From Opitutia bacterium (GTDB taxonomy: Bacteria; Verrucomicrobiota; Verrucomicrobiia; Opitutales; Opitutaceae): 14,140 nt of DNA. Below, one piece after another: positions 6,497 through 14,140 of this stretch (the first letter of the stretch is position 1; every line of letters starts with the position of its first letter). A program made the translations under genes and the position numbers. Location of the stretch: NCBI GenBank assembly GCA_003157575.1, contig PMKA01000124.1:12760-26899 (forward strand), in the 5' to 3' direction. The notes under the pieces are model-generated. The model was not told where the DNA came from. It did no database searches and saw nothing but the letters and a program-made list of their open reading frames with translations.

Positions 6497-8935
6497 ATGT
6501 TCAGCAGAATTCGTTATGCCCTCCGCCAGCTCGGCCATACGCCCGGCTTCACCGCAACCGCCATCCTGACCCTGGCCCTCTGCCTGGGCGCCAATTTCGC
6601 AATCTTCGCGGTGGTCGACGCCATCCTGGTCCGGCCCCTGCCGTTCCCAAAGGCCGACCGCCTCGTGACGGTTTTCAACGCCTATCCAGCTGCGGGCGTC
6701 GATCGCTCGTCCGCATCCTACCCGAACTACTTTGACCGCCGCGGGAACATCAAGGCGTTCTCCTCGCTGGCGGTCTATCGGGACGACGGAGTCATCGTCG
6801 GCGAGGCGGGTTCGCCCAACCGCGTGACGACGGCGCGGGTCTCACCGGACTTCTTCTCAACGCTCGGCGTGCCGCTGGCGATGGGGCACGCGTTCACCGA
6901 AGACCAGCTGACCTACCAGACCGACCAGGTCGCCGTGCTCACCGACGCCTTTTGGCGCACCCATTTCGGCGCCGACCCCAAGGTGATCGGGCAGACGTTC
7001 CTGAATGACGGGCTCGCCGTCACGGTCATCGGCGTCCTGCCTCGGGATTTCCGCTTCCTGTCGAGCCGCGCCCAGTTCTTCCGGCCCGCCTCCGGCTCAC
7101 CGGACGACCGCCTGCCCAACCGCCGCCACAATAACAACTGGGAAATGATCGCGCGCCTGGCTCCGGGCGCCACGCTCGCCGGCGCGCAGGCGCAAATCAA
7201 CGCCTTCAACGCGGAGCAGATGGCCAGCGATCCCTTGGTCACGGTCATCAAGGGCGTCGGCTACCACACCACCGTCAAGCCGTTGCACGCCGACTTCGTG
7301 CGTTCGATCAAGCCCACCCTCCTCCTGCTGCAGTGCGGCGTCCTCTTCCTGCTGCTCATCGGCGCCGTCAACCTCGCGAACCTGCTGCTCATCCGCGCCA
7401 GCGGCCGCACAAAGGCGCTCGCCATCCGCCAGGCCCTCGGCGCGGGGCGCCGGCACATCGCCGCAGAGGTCATAGCGGAGACCACGGTGCTTGCGTTGGG
7501 CGGCGGCCTCCTCGGGCTTCTCCTTGGCTGCTTCGGAGTCGGCCTGTTGCGCTCCTTGGGCGCCGACCAGCTGCCGCTCGGCGCGACCATCGGCTTCGAC
7601 GCTCCGCTCGCCGTCTTTTCGCTCGCAGGCGCGGTCGGCGTCGGCCTGGTCCTCGCAGCGCCGATCATCTGGTTCAGCCTGCGCGCAAACCTGGCTTCGA
7701 CCCTCCAGTCCGAATCGCGCGGCGGCACCTCCAGCCGCGCGGCCCAACGTCTGCGCCACGGTTTCATCGTCGTGCAAATCGCAGTCACGTTCGTACTGCT
7801 CTCGGGCGCCGGTCTGCTCGGTCTCAGTCTCCAGCGCGTGCTGGCCACGCCGACCGGGTTTAACCCCGAGAACGTCCTCACCGGCCGGATCGCGCTGCCG
7901 TGGAAGAACTACAAGGACGACGCGGCCCGCCGCGCCTTCATCGAGCGGCTGCTGCCCGCGGTCCGCGGCCTTCCGGGCGTTACCCACGCCGCCATCGATA
8001 CGAATCTGCCCTTCGCCGACAACAACAACGACAGCGCCATCACCGTCGAGGGGTTCACGCCCCGGCCTGGCGAGGGCCTCCGCGCGCATTACCTGGCTGC
8101 CGTCACAGCCGACTATTGGCGCATGCTGAACATCCCGCTGCTGCGAGGCCGGCTGCTCGAGGACGCGGACAATCACCGTCCGGAGCGCGTCTGCGTCGTG
8201 GACGAGGCGTTTGCCGACCACTACTGGCCCGGCGCCGATCCGATAGGCCGCCGGCTGGCGCAGGACGTCACGGTCAACAAGGACAACGCCGTCACAGTCG
8301 TCGGCGTCGTAGCCAGCGTGAAGCAGAACGAGCTGGCCGAGCCCGCCGGCCATGGCGCGGTCTACTTCACCTACACCGATCCCAATTCCTACACCGGCTA
8401 TTTCGCGCTGCTCGTCCGCTCCACGCTGCCGTCGGCGGCGCTGGGGCCGATGGTGCGGAAGGCCGTCCTTCAGCTTGATCCCGAGCTGCCTATCGACGAC
8501 CTGCGTCCTCTGCAGGCCCGGATCGACGACAGCCTGCTCGCGCGGCGCTCGCCCGCGATCCTGGCCGGCATCTTCGCGGCCGCCGCGCTGCTGCTCGCCG
8601 CGATCGGCACCTACGGCGTGCTCGCCTACGCGGTGACGCAGCGCCGGCGCGAGATCGGCGTGCGCATGGCGCTCGGCGCAATGCCACAACAGATTCTCGG
8701 GCAGTTCCTCGGCCTCGGCGCCCGGCTGCTTGCACTCGGCATCGTCCTCGGGGTCCTCGGCAGCTGGCTCGCGGGCCACGCCATGCAGAGCGTGCTCTTC
8801 GGCGTCGGGGCACTGTCCCCCGGCGTCCTAACGCTCACGGCCGCGCTGATGCTCGGCGTCGTGTTCCTGGCGACGTTCCTGCCGTCGCGGCGCGCCGCGC
8901 GCGTCAATCCCGTCGAGGCGCTACGGGCCGACTGA
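6497..8935 (+). CDS. Orphan MacB/FtsX-type duplicated permease (ADOP family)
   Basis: This is an 812-residue inner-membrane protein made of two MacB-like halves. Each half has one N-terminal membrane helix, a large periplasmic domain and three C-terminal helices, giving about eight helices near 19-44, 272-299, 325-350, 370-395, 420-445, 687-712, 735-760 and 775-795. The FtsX loop motif occurs twice: RTKALAIRQALGAGRRHI near 304-321 and QRRREIGVRMALGAMPQQIL near 715-734. The ending ARVNPVEALRAD is typical. Length and order match the acidobacterial duplicated orphan permease group. The family is presumed to couple to an ABC ATPase for mechanotransmission or export, but the substrate is unknown. 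No ATP-binding gene lies next to it: upstream is the divergent thymidylate synthase-like gene and downstream, after 38 bp, a convergent gene. ATG 6497 has no obvious ribosome binding site, but the protein begins at the usual MFSRIRYALRQL. Confidence 0.92.
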   Translation: MFSRIRYALRQLGHTPGFTATAILTLALCLGANFAIFAVVDAILVRPLPFPKADRLVTVFNAYPAAGVDRSSASYPNYFDRRGNIKAFSSLAVYRDDGVIVGEAGSPNRVTTARVSPDFFSTLGVPLAMGHAFTEDQLTYQTDQVAVLTDAFWRTHFGADPKVIGQTFLNDGLAVTVIGVLPRDFRFLSSRAQFFRPASGSPDDRLPNRRHNNNWEMIARLAPGATLAGAQAQINAFNAEQMASDPLVTVIKGVGYHTTVKPLHADFVRSIKPTLLLLQCGVLFLLLIGAVNLANLLLIRASGRTKALAIRQALGAGRRHIAAEVIAETTVLALGGGLLGLLLGCFGVGLLRSLGADQLPLGATIGFDAPLAVFSLAGAVGVGLVLAAPIIWFSLRANLASTLQSESRGGTSSRAAQRLRHGFIVVQIAVTFVLLSGAGLLGLSLQRVLATPTGFNPENVLTGRIALPWKNYKDDAARRAFIERLLPAVRGLPGVTHAAIDTNLPFADNNNDSAITVEGFTPRPGEGLRAHYLAAVTADYWRMLNIPLLRGRLLEDADNHRPERVCVVDEAFADHYWPGADPIGRRLAQDVTVNKDNAVTVVGVVASVKQNELAEPAGHGAVYFTYTDPNSYTGYFALLVRSTLPSAALGPMVRKAVLQLDPELPIDDLRPLQARIDDSLLARRSPAILAGIFAAAALLLAAIGTYGVLAYAVTQRRREIGVRMALGAMPQQILGQFLGLGARLLALGIVLGVLGSWLAGHAMQSVLFGVGALSPGVLTLTAALMLGVVFLATFLPSRRAARVNPVEALRAD

Positions 8936-8973
8936 CGGCGGCAAAGCAGCAACATGCGCCGGGACACCCGTAT

Positions 8974-11412
8974 TCACGGAGCGTCGGGAAGCGCGCGCAA
9001 TCGATCCAGCATTTGGCGGGCGGGATCGAAATGCGGATCGATGCGCAGCGCCTCCTCAAAATGTCCTCGTGCTTCCGGAAGCCGGTGCAGAGTGATGAGG
9101 GCATTGCCCATGTTACAATGTGCCTCGGCGTAGTCCGGCCGGAGCCGCAACGCCACCTGGAATTCCGCCACGGCCTCCTCCGTGCGGCCTGACTCGGCCA
9201 GTGCGCTGGCGAGGTTGCAGTGCGCCTCTGAAAGGCCCGGGTCGAGTTTCACGGTCTGCCTGAGATATTCCAGCGCCTCGGATAATTCGCCCATCTGGGC
9301 AAGGGCGCTGCCGAGGTAGAGATGGATGTCCGCCCGGTCGGGGCTCAACACCAGTGCACGCCGGAAACACCCCACCGCCTCGGGCACCCGATTCAGCTGG
9401 CACAGGGCCACGCCCAGAGCGCGCTGGGCGTCGGCATAGTCCGGATTGAGCCGAAGCGCTCTCCTGTAGTGCGGGATCGCGGCCTCCGGCCGCCCCAGCC
9501 CGACCAGAACGAGACCGAGATTGCAGTGCGCCGCGGCATACGCCGGATCGAGTCGCACCGCCTCCTGCAGAGAAGCAAGGGCCTCCGCACCCCGGCCCGC
9601 CTTGGCGAGTGCGACGCCGAGATTGCACTGGATCTCGGCGCGGTCGGGATCCAGCCGGGCCGCCTCGGTGTATTGCGCCAGGGCCTCGTCGGAGCGGCCC
9701 ATCTTAAAAAGCGCCAGGCCGAGGCTGAAGTGGGCGTCGGTCAGGCACGGGTTCTCCCGCAGCGCCCGCTGAAAACACGCCACCGCCTCCGGCATCCGTT
9801 CGAGCTGGTAATAGGCGACGCCCCATTCGTACTGCGCCTCCGCCATTGTCGGCAGGAGCCGCACCGCCTGCTCAAATTGAGCGGCCGCCTCCGTCTGGCG
9901 ATTCAACTTCAGCAAGGCAAGGCCCAGATTGTAGTGCGCCTTCGCAACCGACGGATTGAGACGGAGGGCGAACTCCAAATGCGACAATGCCTCCTGCAGG
10001 CGGCCCCGCTCGTACAGGGCGATGCCGAAGCTGCTGCGGGCGGTGACGCTTTCGGGGCAGGATGCCGCGGTGTCGCCCCATAAGCTGAGGTCGCTGCAGT
10101 AGGCCTGGTTGCGCCGTTCGGTCAACGCGCCGGCGGCCACGGCGAGCGCAAGAAAGGCGGGAAGGCTGCGCCGGCCCACGAGCGTCACGGATGCGCCGAC
10201 AGCCAGGGTGATCACCGCCGCAAGCGGCAGGTACATCCGGTGCTCCACGATCATCTGGATGGTGCCCGGCATGAGACTGGTCGGCGCCAGAATGACGAAG
10301 AACCACGCTCCCAGAAAGCCGATCGCCGGCCGGCGCCAGAGGGCGACGAGCGTCGCCACCGCCAAGGGAACGACGACAAGGGCGTAGGGGGCGGCGTCCG
10401 CAGGTCCCGCCCAGAAGGTCCGGTACGCGAAGACAAGCGGGTGCGGCCAGAACGACAGCTTCACGTAGCGGGCCACCGCCTCGAATTGGGTGAACCAATA
10501 GGACCAGGGAGAAATGCCGACGTTGAACCCCGCGGTGCCGCCCCGGTTCCAGCCCGTTCCCGCCACCAGCCAGAGCAGGGGCATCCAGGTCGCCGCCAAC
10601 GCCAGGTGCAGCCAGCGGCGGCGGCGCCAGGCATCGCGAAAGGTGCCGGCCACGAACGTGCGGTCGTAGAGCAAGACCAGCACCGGCGCGGCGACCGCCA
10701 CCTCCTTCGTTCCCACGCCCAGCAGGCAGGCCGCCACGGTGAAGATCTGCCAGCCCCGCGGGCGCGGCGATTCGACGGCGCGGATGAATCCGTAGAACGT
10801 CAGCAGGAAGAACAACCCCATGAGCGACTCGGTGCGCTGGATGATGTAGGTGACGGACTCGGTCTGCAGCGGGTGCAACGCCCAGAGCAGCGCGATTGTG
10901 AATGCAATCGGCGTGGCATTCGATTGGAGGGCGGCGCTGCCCGCCGTCAAGGCCCCGGCGGACAAACCGGAGGTCGCCGATTTGGCATCTCCCAGCGGGA
11001 TCCTGCCACTCCGCTCCGCAGCGGCCGGCGCCGGCCCGCAGTGGAATCGAAGGGTGCGCCGCACAACCCCGAAAAGCGCCAGCGCCGCGCCCACATGGAT
11101 GAGCAGATTGAGCGCGTGGTGGGTCCACACGTCCGCGCCGCCGACAGCGTAGCAGAGGGCAAGGGACAGGTTGAGCACCGGCCGGCCGCCCACGGTGACG
11201 CCGTGGCCGACCTCGGGATTCAGCACCTTCCAGATCGGCCAGAGGTGCAGGATCGACCGGTTGTCGGCGATCGCAGGGCCGTCATCAAAAAGCAGCGGCA
11301 CCGCGAACGTGTTGTGGTAGGCCGCGAGCGTACCCACCGCCAATGCCGCGGCGCAGATGAGGATTTCCCGCCGCGAGGACGGGACGACCGGATCGGTGAC
11401 AGGCGCGGGCAT
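8974..11412 (-). CDS. TMTC-like multi-pass membrane protein with ten C-terminal TPRs
   Basis: This is an 812-residue protein when started at ATG 11412. The N-terminal half (about 15-430) is a multi-pass membrane domain. Marks shared with TMTC/GT-C glycosyltransferase-like proteins are FDDGPAIADN (D43, D44, the usual site of the catalytic acids), GGRPVLNLSLAL, HPLQTESVTYIIQRTESL from H180, and TKEVAVAAPVLVLLYD. Residues 454-793 form ten consecutive 34-residue TPRs. Eukaryotic TMTC proteins are membrane O-mannosyltransferases, so a bacterial role in protein or envelope glycosylation is plausible but inferred. The TPRs probably bind a protein partner. An ATG at 11475, with a weak AGAGG in front, would add 21 residues. 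That extension has less GC-rich third positions and unlikely content, so the shorter start is preferred. The gene lies downstream of the LysR regulator on the same strand and converges on the permease gene. Confidence 0.85.
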   Translation of the reverse strand: MPAPVTDPVVPSSRREILICAAALAVGTLAAYHNTFAVPLLFDDGPAIADNRSILHLWPIWKVLNPEVGHGVTVGGRPVLNLSLALCYAVGGADVWTHHALNLLIHVGAALALFGVVRRTLRFHCGPAPAAAERSGRIPLGDAKSATSGLSAGALTAGSAALQSNATPIAFTIALLWALHPLQTESVTYIIQRTESLMGLFFLLTFYGFIRAVESPRPRGWQIFTVAACLLGVGTKEVAVAAPVLVLLYDRTFVAGTFRDAWRRRRWLHLALAATWMPLLWLVAGTGWNRGGTAGFNVGISPWSYWFTQFEAVARYVKLSFWPHPLVFAYRTFWAGPADAAPYALVVVPLAVATLVALWRRPAIGFLGAWFFVILAPTSLMPGTIQMIVEHRMYLPLAAVITLAVGASVTLVGRRSLPAFLALAVAAGALTERRNQAYCSDLSLWGDTAASCPESVTARSSFGIALYERGRLQEALSHLEFALRLNPSVAKAHYNLGLALLKLNRQTEAAAQFEQAVRLLPTMAEAQYEWGVAYYQLERMPEAVACFQRALRENPCLTDAHFSLGLALFKMGRSDEALAQYTEAARLDPDRAEIQCNLGVALAKAGRGAEALASLQEAVRLDPAYAAAHCNLGLVLVGLGRPEAAIPHYRRALRLNPDYADAQRALGVALCQLNRVPEAVGCFRRALVLSPDRADIHLYLGSALAQMGELSEALEYLRQTVKLDPGLSEAHCNLASALAESGRTEEAVAEFQVALRLRPDYAEAHCNMGNALITLHRLPEARGHFEEALRIDPHFDPARQMLDRLRALPDAP
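9034..10053 (-). repeat. Ten tandem 102-bp units encoding TPRs
   Basis: Ten units of exactly 34 codons run without insertions through the 3' part of the membrane-TPR gene. The TPR consensus is clear in each: NLGxAL near the middle, a small residue at position 20, and a final LxP such as ALRLNP or AVRLDP. Units 5 and 6 (NLGVALAKAGR, NLGLVLVGLGR) and unit 9 are close to each other. The uniform length suggests expansion by unequal recombination, and copy number may vary between strains. Confidence 0.85.
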
Positions 11413-11715
11413 TGCGCGGACGCTAGTTTGAGGCCGGCCCCGTTGGCAACAAAGCTCCGCCGGCGGGCGCCGCATTGGGTGCCTCTGCCCAGAACCGCTC
11501 GCTCATGCTCGCAGCTCCGTTTGAGTTCCCGGCTGCAGTCCGGGTCGAGCCGCCCCAACAGCCCGGAGAGCCCGAGGCCCGAGAGGCTGCTGGCGCGACG
11601 GCCAGGACTGGTACAGCAACCAAGAATCCGACGCACCGATTCCGCCGCGTCATCCCAAGCGACGGCGAGCAGGCGGCTGGACATGGAGATCGGCTGGCGG
11701 GCCGGTCCGACCGGC
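11413..11715. other. GC-rich spacer upstream of the membrane-TPR gene
   Basis: I see no convincing gene in these 303 bp; frames that stay open here give unlikely low-complexity translations. It should carry the promoter of the membrane-TPR gene unless that gene is read through from LysR. Visible structures are a 6-bp stem GCCGGT/ACCGGC (11701-11715) directly after the LysR stop, which could end that transcript although no T-run follows; a CCCGG/CCGGG pair at 11528-11544; a CTGGC/GCCAG pair at 11590-11605; and a four-tract G-quadruplex motif on the minus strand at 11553-11580. No -35/-10 pair stands out. Confidence 0.5.
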
Positions 11716-12624
11716 TCAAGCGCGGCGCTTCTTCACCGGCTGCCGCGCGCCCGTGCGTTCGCGGAGGATTCCGACAAAGCGGCGCCGCAGCAGCGAGCCG
11801 TCGTCCCGGCGCCAGACAGCGTTCATTTCGAGCGGATCGCAGTCGGTGCGCAGGAAGCGCAGGGAGCGTTGTCGATTCCCAAGCAGGAACCGCGGCATAA
11901 GCCCGATGCCTGCGCCGGAGGCGATCACCGACAACATCGTCGAAATGGACTCCACCGGCTTGCCGAAAATCGGACTGAATCCCGCCAGACGGCAGATCTG
12001 CGTGACGGAATCCCGATAACTGTGCTCGGGCGAACCGGCCTGCAGCCAGGTCTCGTCAGCCAATTCCGCGATCCGCACTTTTCGCCGGCCCGCGTGGCGA
12101 TGAGTGGCAGGGACGACGACAATGAGCTCCGATTTCAGGATTGTTAACTGCTCGAACTCGGCGTGCCTGGCGATGAACACACGGGGAAGAAAACCGATAT
12201 GGATCTTGTGGGCGTGCAACGCGGCGCTCTGTTCGTGCGTCGCCAGTTCGCGGAGCGTGACCTCCGCCTGCGGACACTGCCGGTGGAATTCTGCGATGGC
12301 GTCGGGAACGACGCCGACTGAGATCCGCCAGTCGTTGCCGATGATCAATTCGCCTCCATCCCCTCCGGCAACGCCATGCACTGCAGCTCTGGCCATCTCG
12401 ACCTCGGCCAGAACCTTCTCAACGTGCGTGAAAAAGGTCCGCCCGGCGTCGGTGAGCTGGACGCGCTGCCTGTTGCGGTCGAACAAGCGCGCCCCGAGCT
12501 CGTCCTCCAGCGCCATGATCTGCCGGCTGAGAGCGGGCTGGGCCACGTGCAACTGATCGGCCGCACGGGTAAAATTCAGGTGACGGGCGACAGCCTGAAA
12601 ATACCGCAGATGGCGCAATTCCAT
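11716..12624 (-). CDS. LysR-family transcriptional regulator
   Basis: This is a 302-residue protein starting MELRHLRYFQAVARHLNFT, the standard LysR N terminus. The winged helix-turn-helix spans about 3-62, with AADQLHVAQPALSRQIMALE as the recognition region and LTDAGR closing it. An effector-binding domain follows (about 90-290), including GIGLMPRFLL-type late motifs. Proteins of this type bind DNA as tetramers and respond to a small co-inducer, which cannot be named here. The product sits between the phospholipase gene (98 bp upstream) and the membrane-TPR gene (downstream), all on the minus strand. There is no divergent partner gene, which is the usual LysR arrangement, so its targets are uncertain. 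A TTCG-N5-CGAA site just upstream suggests autoregulation. The C terminus is unusually basic (KKRRA). No ribosome binding site is evident before ATG 12624. Confidence 0.93.
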   Translation of the reverse strand: MELRHLRYFQAVARHLNFTRAADQLHVAQPALSRQIMALEDELGARLFDRNRQRVQLTDAGRTFFTHVEKVLAEVEMARAAVHGVAGGDGGELIIGNDWRISVGVVPDAIAEFHRQCPQAEVTLRELATHEQSAALHAHKIHIGFLPRVFIARHAEFEQLTILKSELIVVVPATHRHAGRRKVRIAELADETWLQAGSPEHSYRDSVTQICRLAGFSPIFGKPVESISTMLSVIASGAGIGLMPRFLLGNRQRSLRFLRTDCDPLEMNAVWRRDDGSLLRRRFVGILRERTGARQPVKKRRA

Positions 12625-12668
12625 GAACCCGAAGGTAGCTTCCGCGCCGCTTCTGCCAAGCCGTTAAA

Positions 12669-12683
12669 GTTCGCTTCCCGAAC
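12669..12683 (-). promoter_or_regulatory. Candidate LysR operator (T-N11-A dyad)
   Basis: The dyad GTTCG-CTTCC-CGAAC contains TTCG-N5-CGAA at 12670-12682, which is exactly a T-N11-A LysR box with inverted arms. It lies about 45 bp before the LysR start codon, where an autorepressing site would be expected. The symmetry is seen directly; binding is inferred. Confidence 0.35.
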
Positions 12684-12722
12684 GAAAGAAGCCTGTGGGA
12701 CCCGAAGCCTGCCAGACTGCTC

Positions 12723-13967
12723 CTAGCGCACGAGAGCGAACCCAGCGCGGACCGTGCTGGATGACTTGTCGTATCCGCGAAGGCTTTCGCCGTAGCCATC
12801 GAAATACTGGATCAACAGATAGGTGGCGATGTCCAGACGCCGGGTTCTGACCGGGATTACCAGATCGAGCTGGCTGCTGAAATGGTTGAAATCCTTCCCC
12901 GCCCGGCCCGTGTAAGACAGCGACGGCCCATCGCCACGCACCAATGTCACCTTCCAGTCGCTGTAGCCTCGGTAATCCTCCAGGTTGGGATTGTCTGTAA
13001 GTCCTCCAACATACCCGAATACCCGGAGCTGCAAAAGCGCATGCCATCGGTCGGGCCGACCGAACAGAAGGCCCGAACGCACGAACAAGGTGTTGAGGCT
13101 GCGTGATTCGACAGAATCCTTGCCGTTTGACTCGTGCTGATACCCCGATTGGAAACCGAGCCACTTCAGGCCGCCTTCCGCCTGATCGGCATCAGGTGCC
13201 GGCGCCATGAACTGATAGAATAGCGCCGGCATGTAGCTCGTGTCGTAAAATGGACTTGAGGTTGCGTTGATATCCCACAGCGAACGCTGCGTATACCCGA
13301 ATTGAAGGCTTTGTTCTGGCGCATCAGTCACGCTGCGGTCGAACGAGAACACCCGGTATTTGAAGCTGAACTGGAACTTCGCGGCAGGGCCCTTCGACCC
13401 GTAGATGAAATAGATCGGCTCAAGCGCGCTGAAATGGCCAATGAACCCGCGCGGGAGTGAGGAGACCACGGCCTGCCCGCTGCGCGTGGGAGCGGAGACA
13501 GCGGCGGACGAGACATCCTGTGCGACAGCCCTCCCGTCCGGGGAAGCGACGGAGATGACTGCGCGGACCGGATTCTGGAGGCCCTGGGAAATCTCCAATA
13601 TCACCCGGCCGGCGGCGCCCGTTGGAAGCGTGAAAACGTATTGCCGTTTGGAAAAACCGCCAGGAAGCACCGTCGCGCCGCTTTCGGTCAGCGCTTTCAG
13701 ATTGACCGACCAGGACCGCTCCCCCTGCCAGACCTGCGCCTGCAACACCGGCGGCGGCTCGAAACTGACCGCGGAACCGCCTGAATTGACGGCCAGAAGG
13801 TCCATCGGAACAATGGACGCGGGCGCAACCGGACCGGATGGGGCAAGGAGCGTTATTGCCAGGTTCTGGGCCATTACCGCGCCCGAAAGCGAAAGAACGC
13901 CGACAAGCGCAACCAAAACCCTGACAGCCGAGCCCCATCGTACGAAGAAAAGCGAATGATCGGTCAT
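12723..13967 (-). CDS. Outer-membrane phospholipase A (OMPLA-type) with N-terminal extension
   Basis: This is a 414-residue protein. Residues about 1-33 form a signal peptide (RVLVALVGVLSLSGAVMA/QN). About 35-170 is a beta-rich, Ig-like region not present in E. coli PldA. From about 195 the OMPLA barrel is clear: KFQFSFKYRVF, LWDINATSSPFYDTSYMPAL, then YQHESNGKDSVESRSLN with catalytic H278, S280 and N292 at the spacing of H142, S144 and N156 in E. coli. S288 is at the position of calcium ligand Ser152, and K283 replaces the Arg at the position of Arg147. NPNLEDYRGYSD follows. The enzyme hydrolyses phospholipids in the outer leaflet of the outer membrane when lipid asymmetry is lost, acting as a calcium-dependent dimer. 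Start ATG 13967 fits the signal peptide but has no clear ribosome binding site. The LysR regulator lies 98 bp downstream on the same strand. Confidence 0.9.
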   Translation of the reverse strand: MTDHSLFFVRWGSAVRVLVALVGVLSLSGAVMAQNLAITLLAPSGPVAPASIVPMDLLAVNSGGSAVSFEPPPVLQAQVWQGERSWSVNLKALTESGATVLPGGFSKRQYVFTLPTGAAGRVILEISQGLQNPVRAVISVASPDGRAVAQDVSSAAVSAPTRSGQAVVSSLPRGFIGHFSALEPIYFIYGSKGPAAKFQFSFKYRVFSFDRSVTDAPEQSLQFGYTQRSLWDINATSSPFYDTSYMPALFYQFMAPAPDADQAEGGLKWLGFQSGYQHESNGKDSVESRSLNTLFVRSGLLFGRPDRWHALLQLRVFGYVGGLTDNPNLEDYRGYSDWKVTLVRGDGPSLSYTGRAGKDFNHFSSQLDLVIPVRTRRLDIATYLLIQYFDGYGESLRGYDKSSSTVRAGFALVR

Positions 13968-14092
13968 TTGAATCTCGGTCCACAGATTTCACGAAGCCAT
14001 AACCTATCGGAATATGGCGAATGCCACCCGCGGTTCATTCTCAATGCGAGATCTCCGGGATTGAAGGTTGCCGTTCTGTCAACGCCGGTTTG

Positions 14093-14119
14093 GGAGAAGG
14101 GTCGTCTTCACCCTTCCCT
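14093..14119. terminator. Hairpin in the gene-free right end
   Basis: GAAGGGT (14096-14102) pairs with ACCCTTC (14110-14116) around a 7-base loop, and the stem extends past one mismatch to 14093/14119. It lies about 130 bp upstream of the phospholipase start. It could mark the end of a gene lying to the right of the window. The rest of 13968-14140 shows no gene. A TTGACA on the minus strand at 14077-14082 has no matching -10. Confidence 0.3.
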
Positions 14120-14140
14120 GCGTTTCAGGACTTCGGTGGA

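Noticed and set aside
7097..8779. A minus-strand open frame of 560 codons
   Set aside because: It is antisense to the clearly coding permease, and its Arg/Glu/Gln-rich translation looks like nothing known.
8936..8973. Possible terminator between the convergent permease and membrane-TPR genes
   Set aside because: Only a 4-bp stem (CGGG/CCCG at 8960-8970) is visible, too weak to call.
11423..11719. Possible small minus-strand gene in the spacer between LysR and the membrane-TPR gene
   Set aside because: The translation is Ala/Ser/Gly/Pro-rich without motifs, it overlaps the LysR end and the following gene's start region, and no ribosome binding site precedes it.
10240..12147. A long plus-strand open frame of 635 codons
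   Set aside because: It lies antisense to the membrane-TPR and LysR genes, its translation is low-complexity and rich in Arg, Gly and Gln, and it shows no domain. Long antisense frames are expected in GC-rich DNA.
14077..14082. Perfect TTGACA on the minus strand upstream of the phospholipase gene
   Set aside because: No -10-like hexamer occurs 16-18 bases downstream; the sequence there is CCCGGA-like.

Overview
The window is high-GC DNA from a Gram-negative bacterium. An O-antigen-ligase-type polymerase, an outer-membrane phospholipase A and several exported proteins show an outer membrane. A CE15-type glucuronoyl esterase, an orphan MacB/FtsX permease of the 'ADOP' kind and a TMTC-like membrane protein with a long TPR tail together suggest Verrucomicrobiota (Opitutales-like) or possibly Acidobacteriota. 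This assignment is inferred from gene families only. There are no rRNA, tRNA, CRISPR or insertion-sequence signals.

Layout. (1) 1-2083, plus strand: the 3' part of an O-antigen ligase/polymerase gene that runs off the left edge, then an OmpR/PhoB-type response regulator without an adjacent kinase. (2) 2084-2257: a convergent spacer packed with inverted repeats. (3) 2258-6300, minus strand, in transcription order: a ThyA-superfamily thymidylate synthase-like protein, an exported DUF3887-alpha/beta hydrolase, and an exported CE15-type esterase. Strong inverted repeats lie between the first two, and a candidate promoter lies in front of the third. (4) 6497-8935, plus strand: an 812-residue duplicated permease with no ATPase beside it, transcribed divergently from the thymidylate synthase-like gene. 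(5) 8974-13967, minus strand, in transcription order: an OMPLA-type phospholipase A with an extra N-terminal domain, a LysR regulator with a candidate operator just upstream, a 303-bp GC-rich spacer, and a TMTC-like multi-pass protein ending in ten TPRs. The last 173 bp hold no gene and carry a hairpin.

The genes do not form one evident pathway. Most concern the cell envelope or secreted carbohydrate and ester chemistry: polysaccharide polymerisation or ligation, two exported hydrolases, a phospholipase, a permease and a putative GT-C glycosyltransferase. I see no convincing new multi-gene defence or mobile system. The points most worth checking are the atypical thymidylate synthase-like protein, the esterase lacking the usual catalytic acid, the TMTC-TPR fusion, the N-terminal extension on the phospholipase, and the hairpin-rich spacers.
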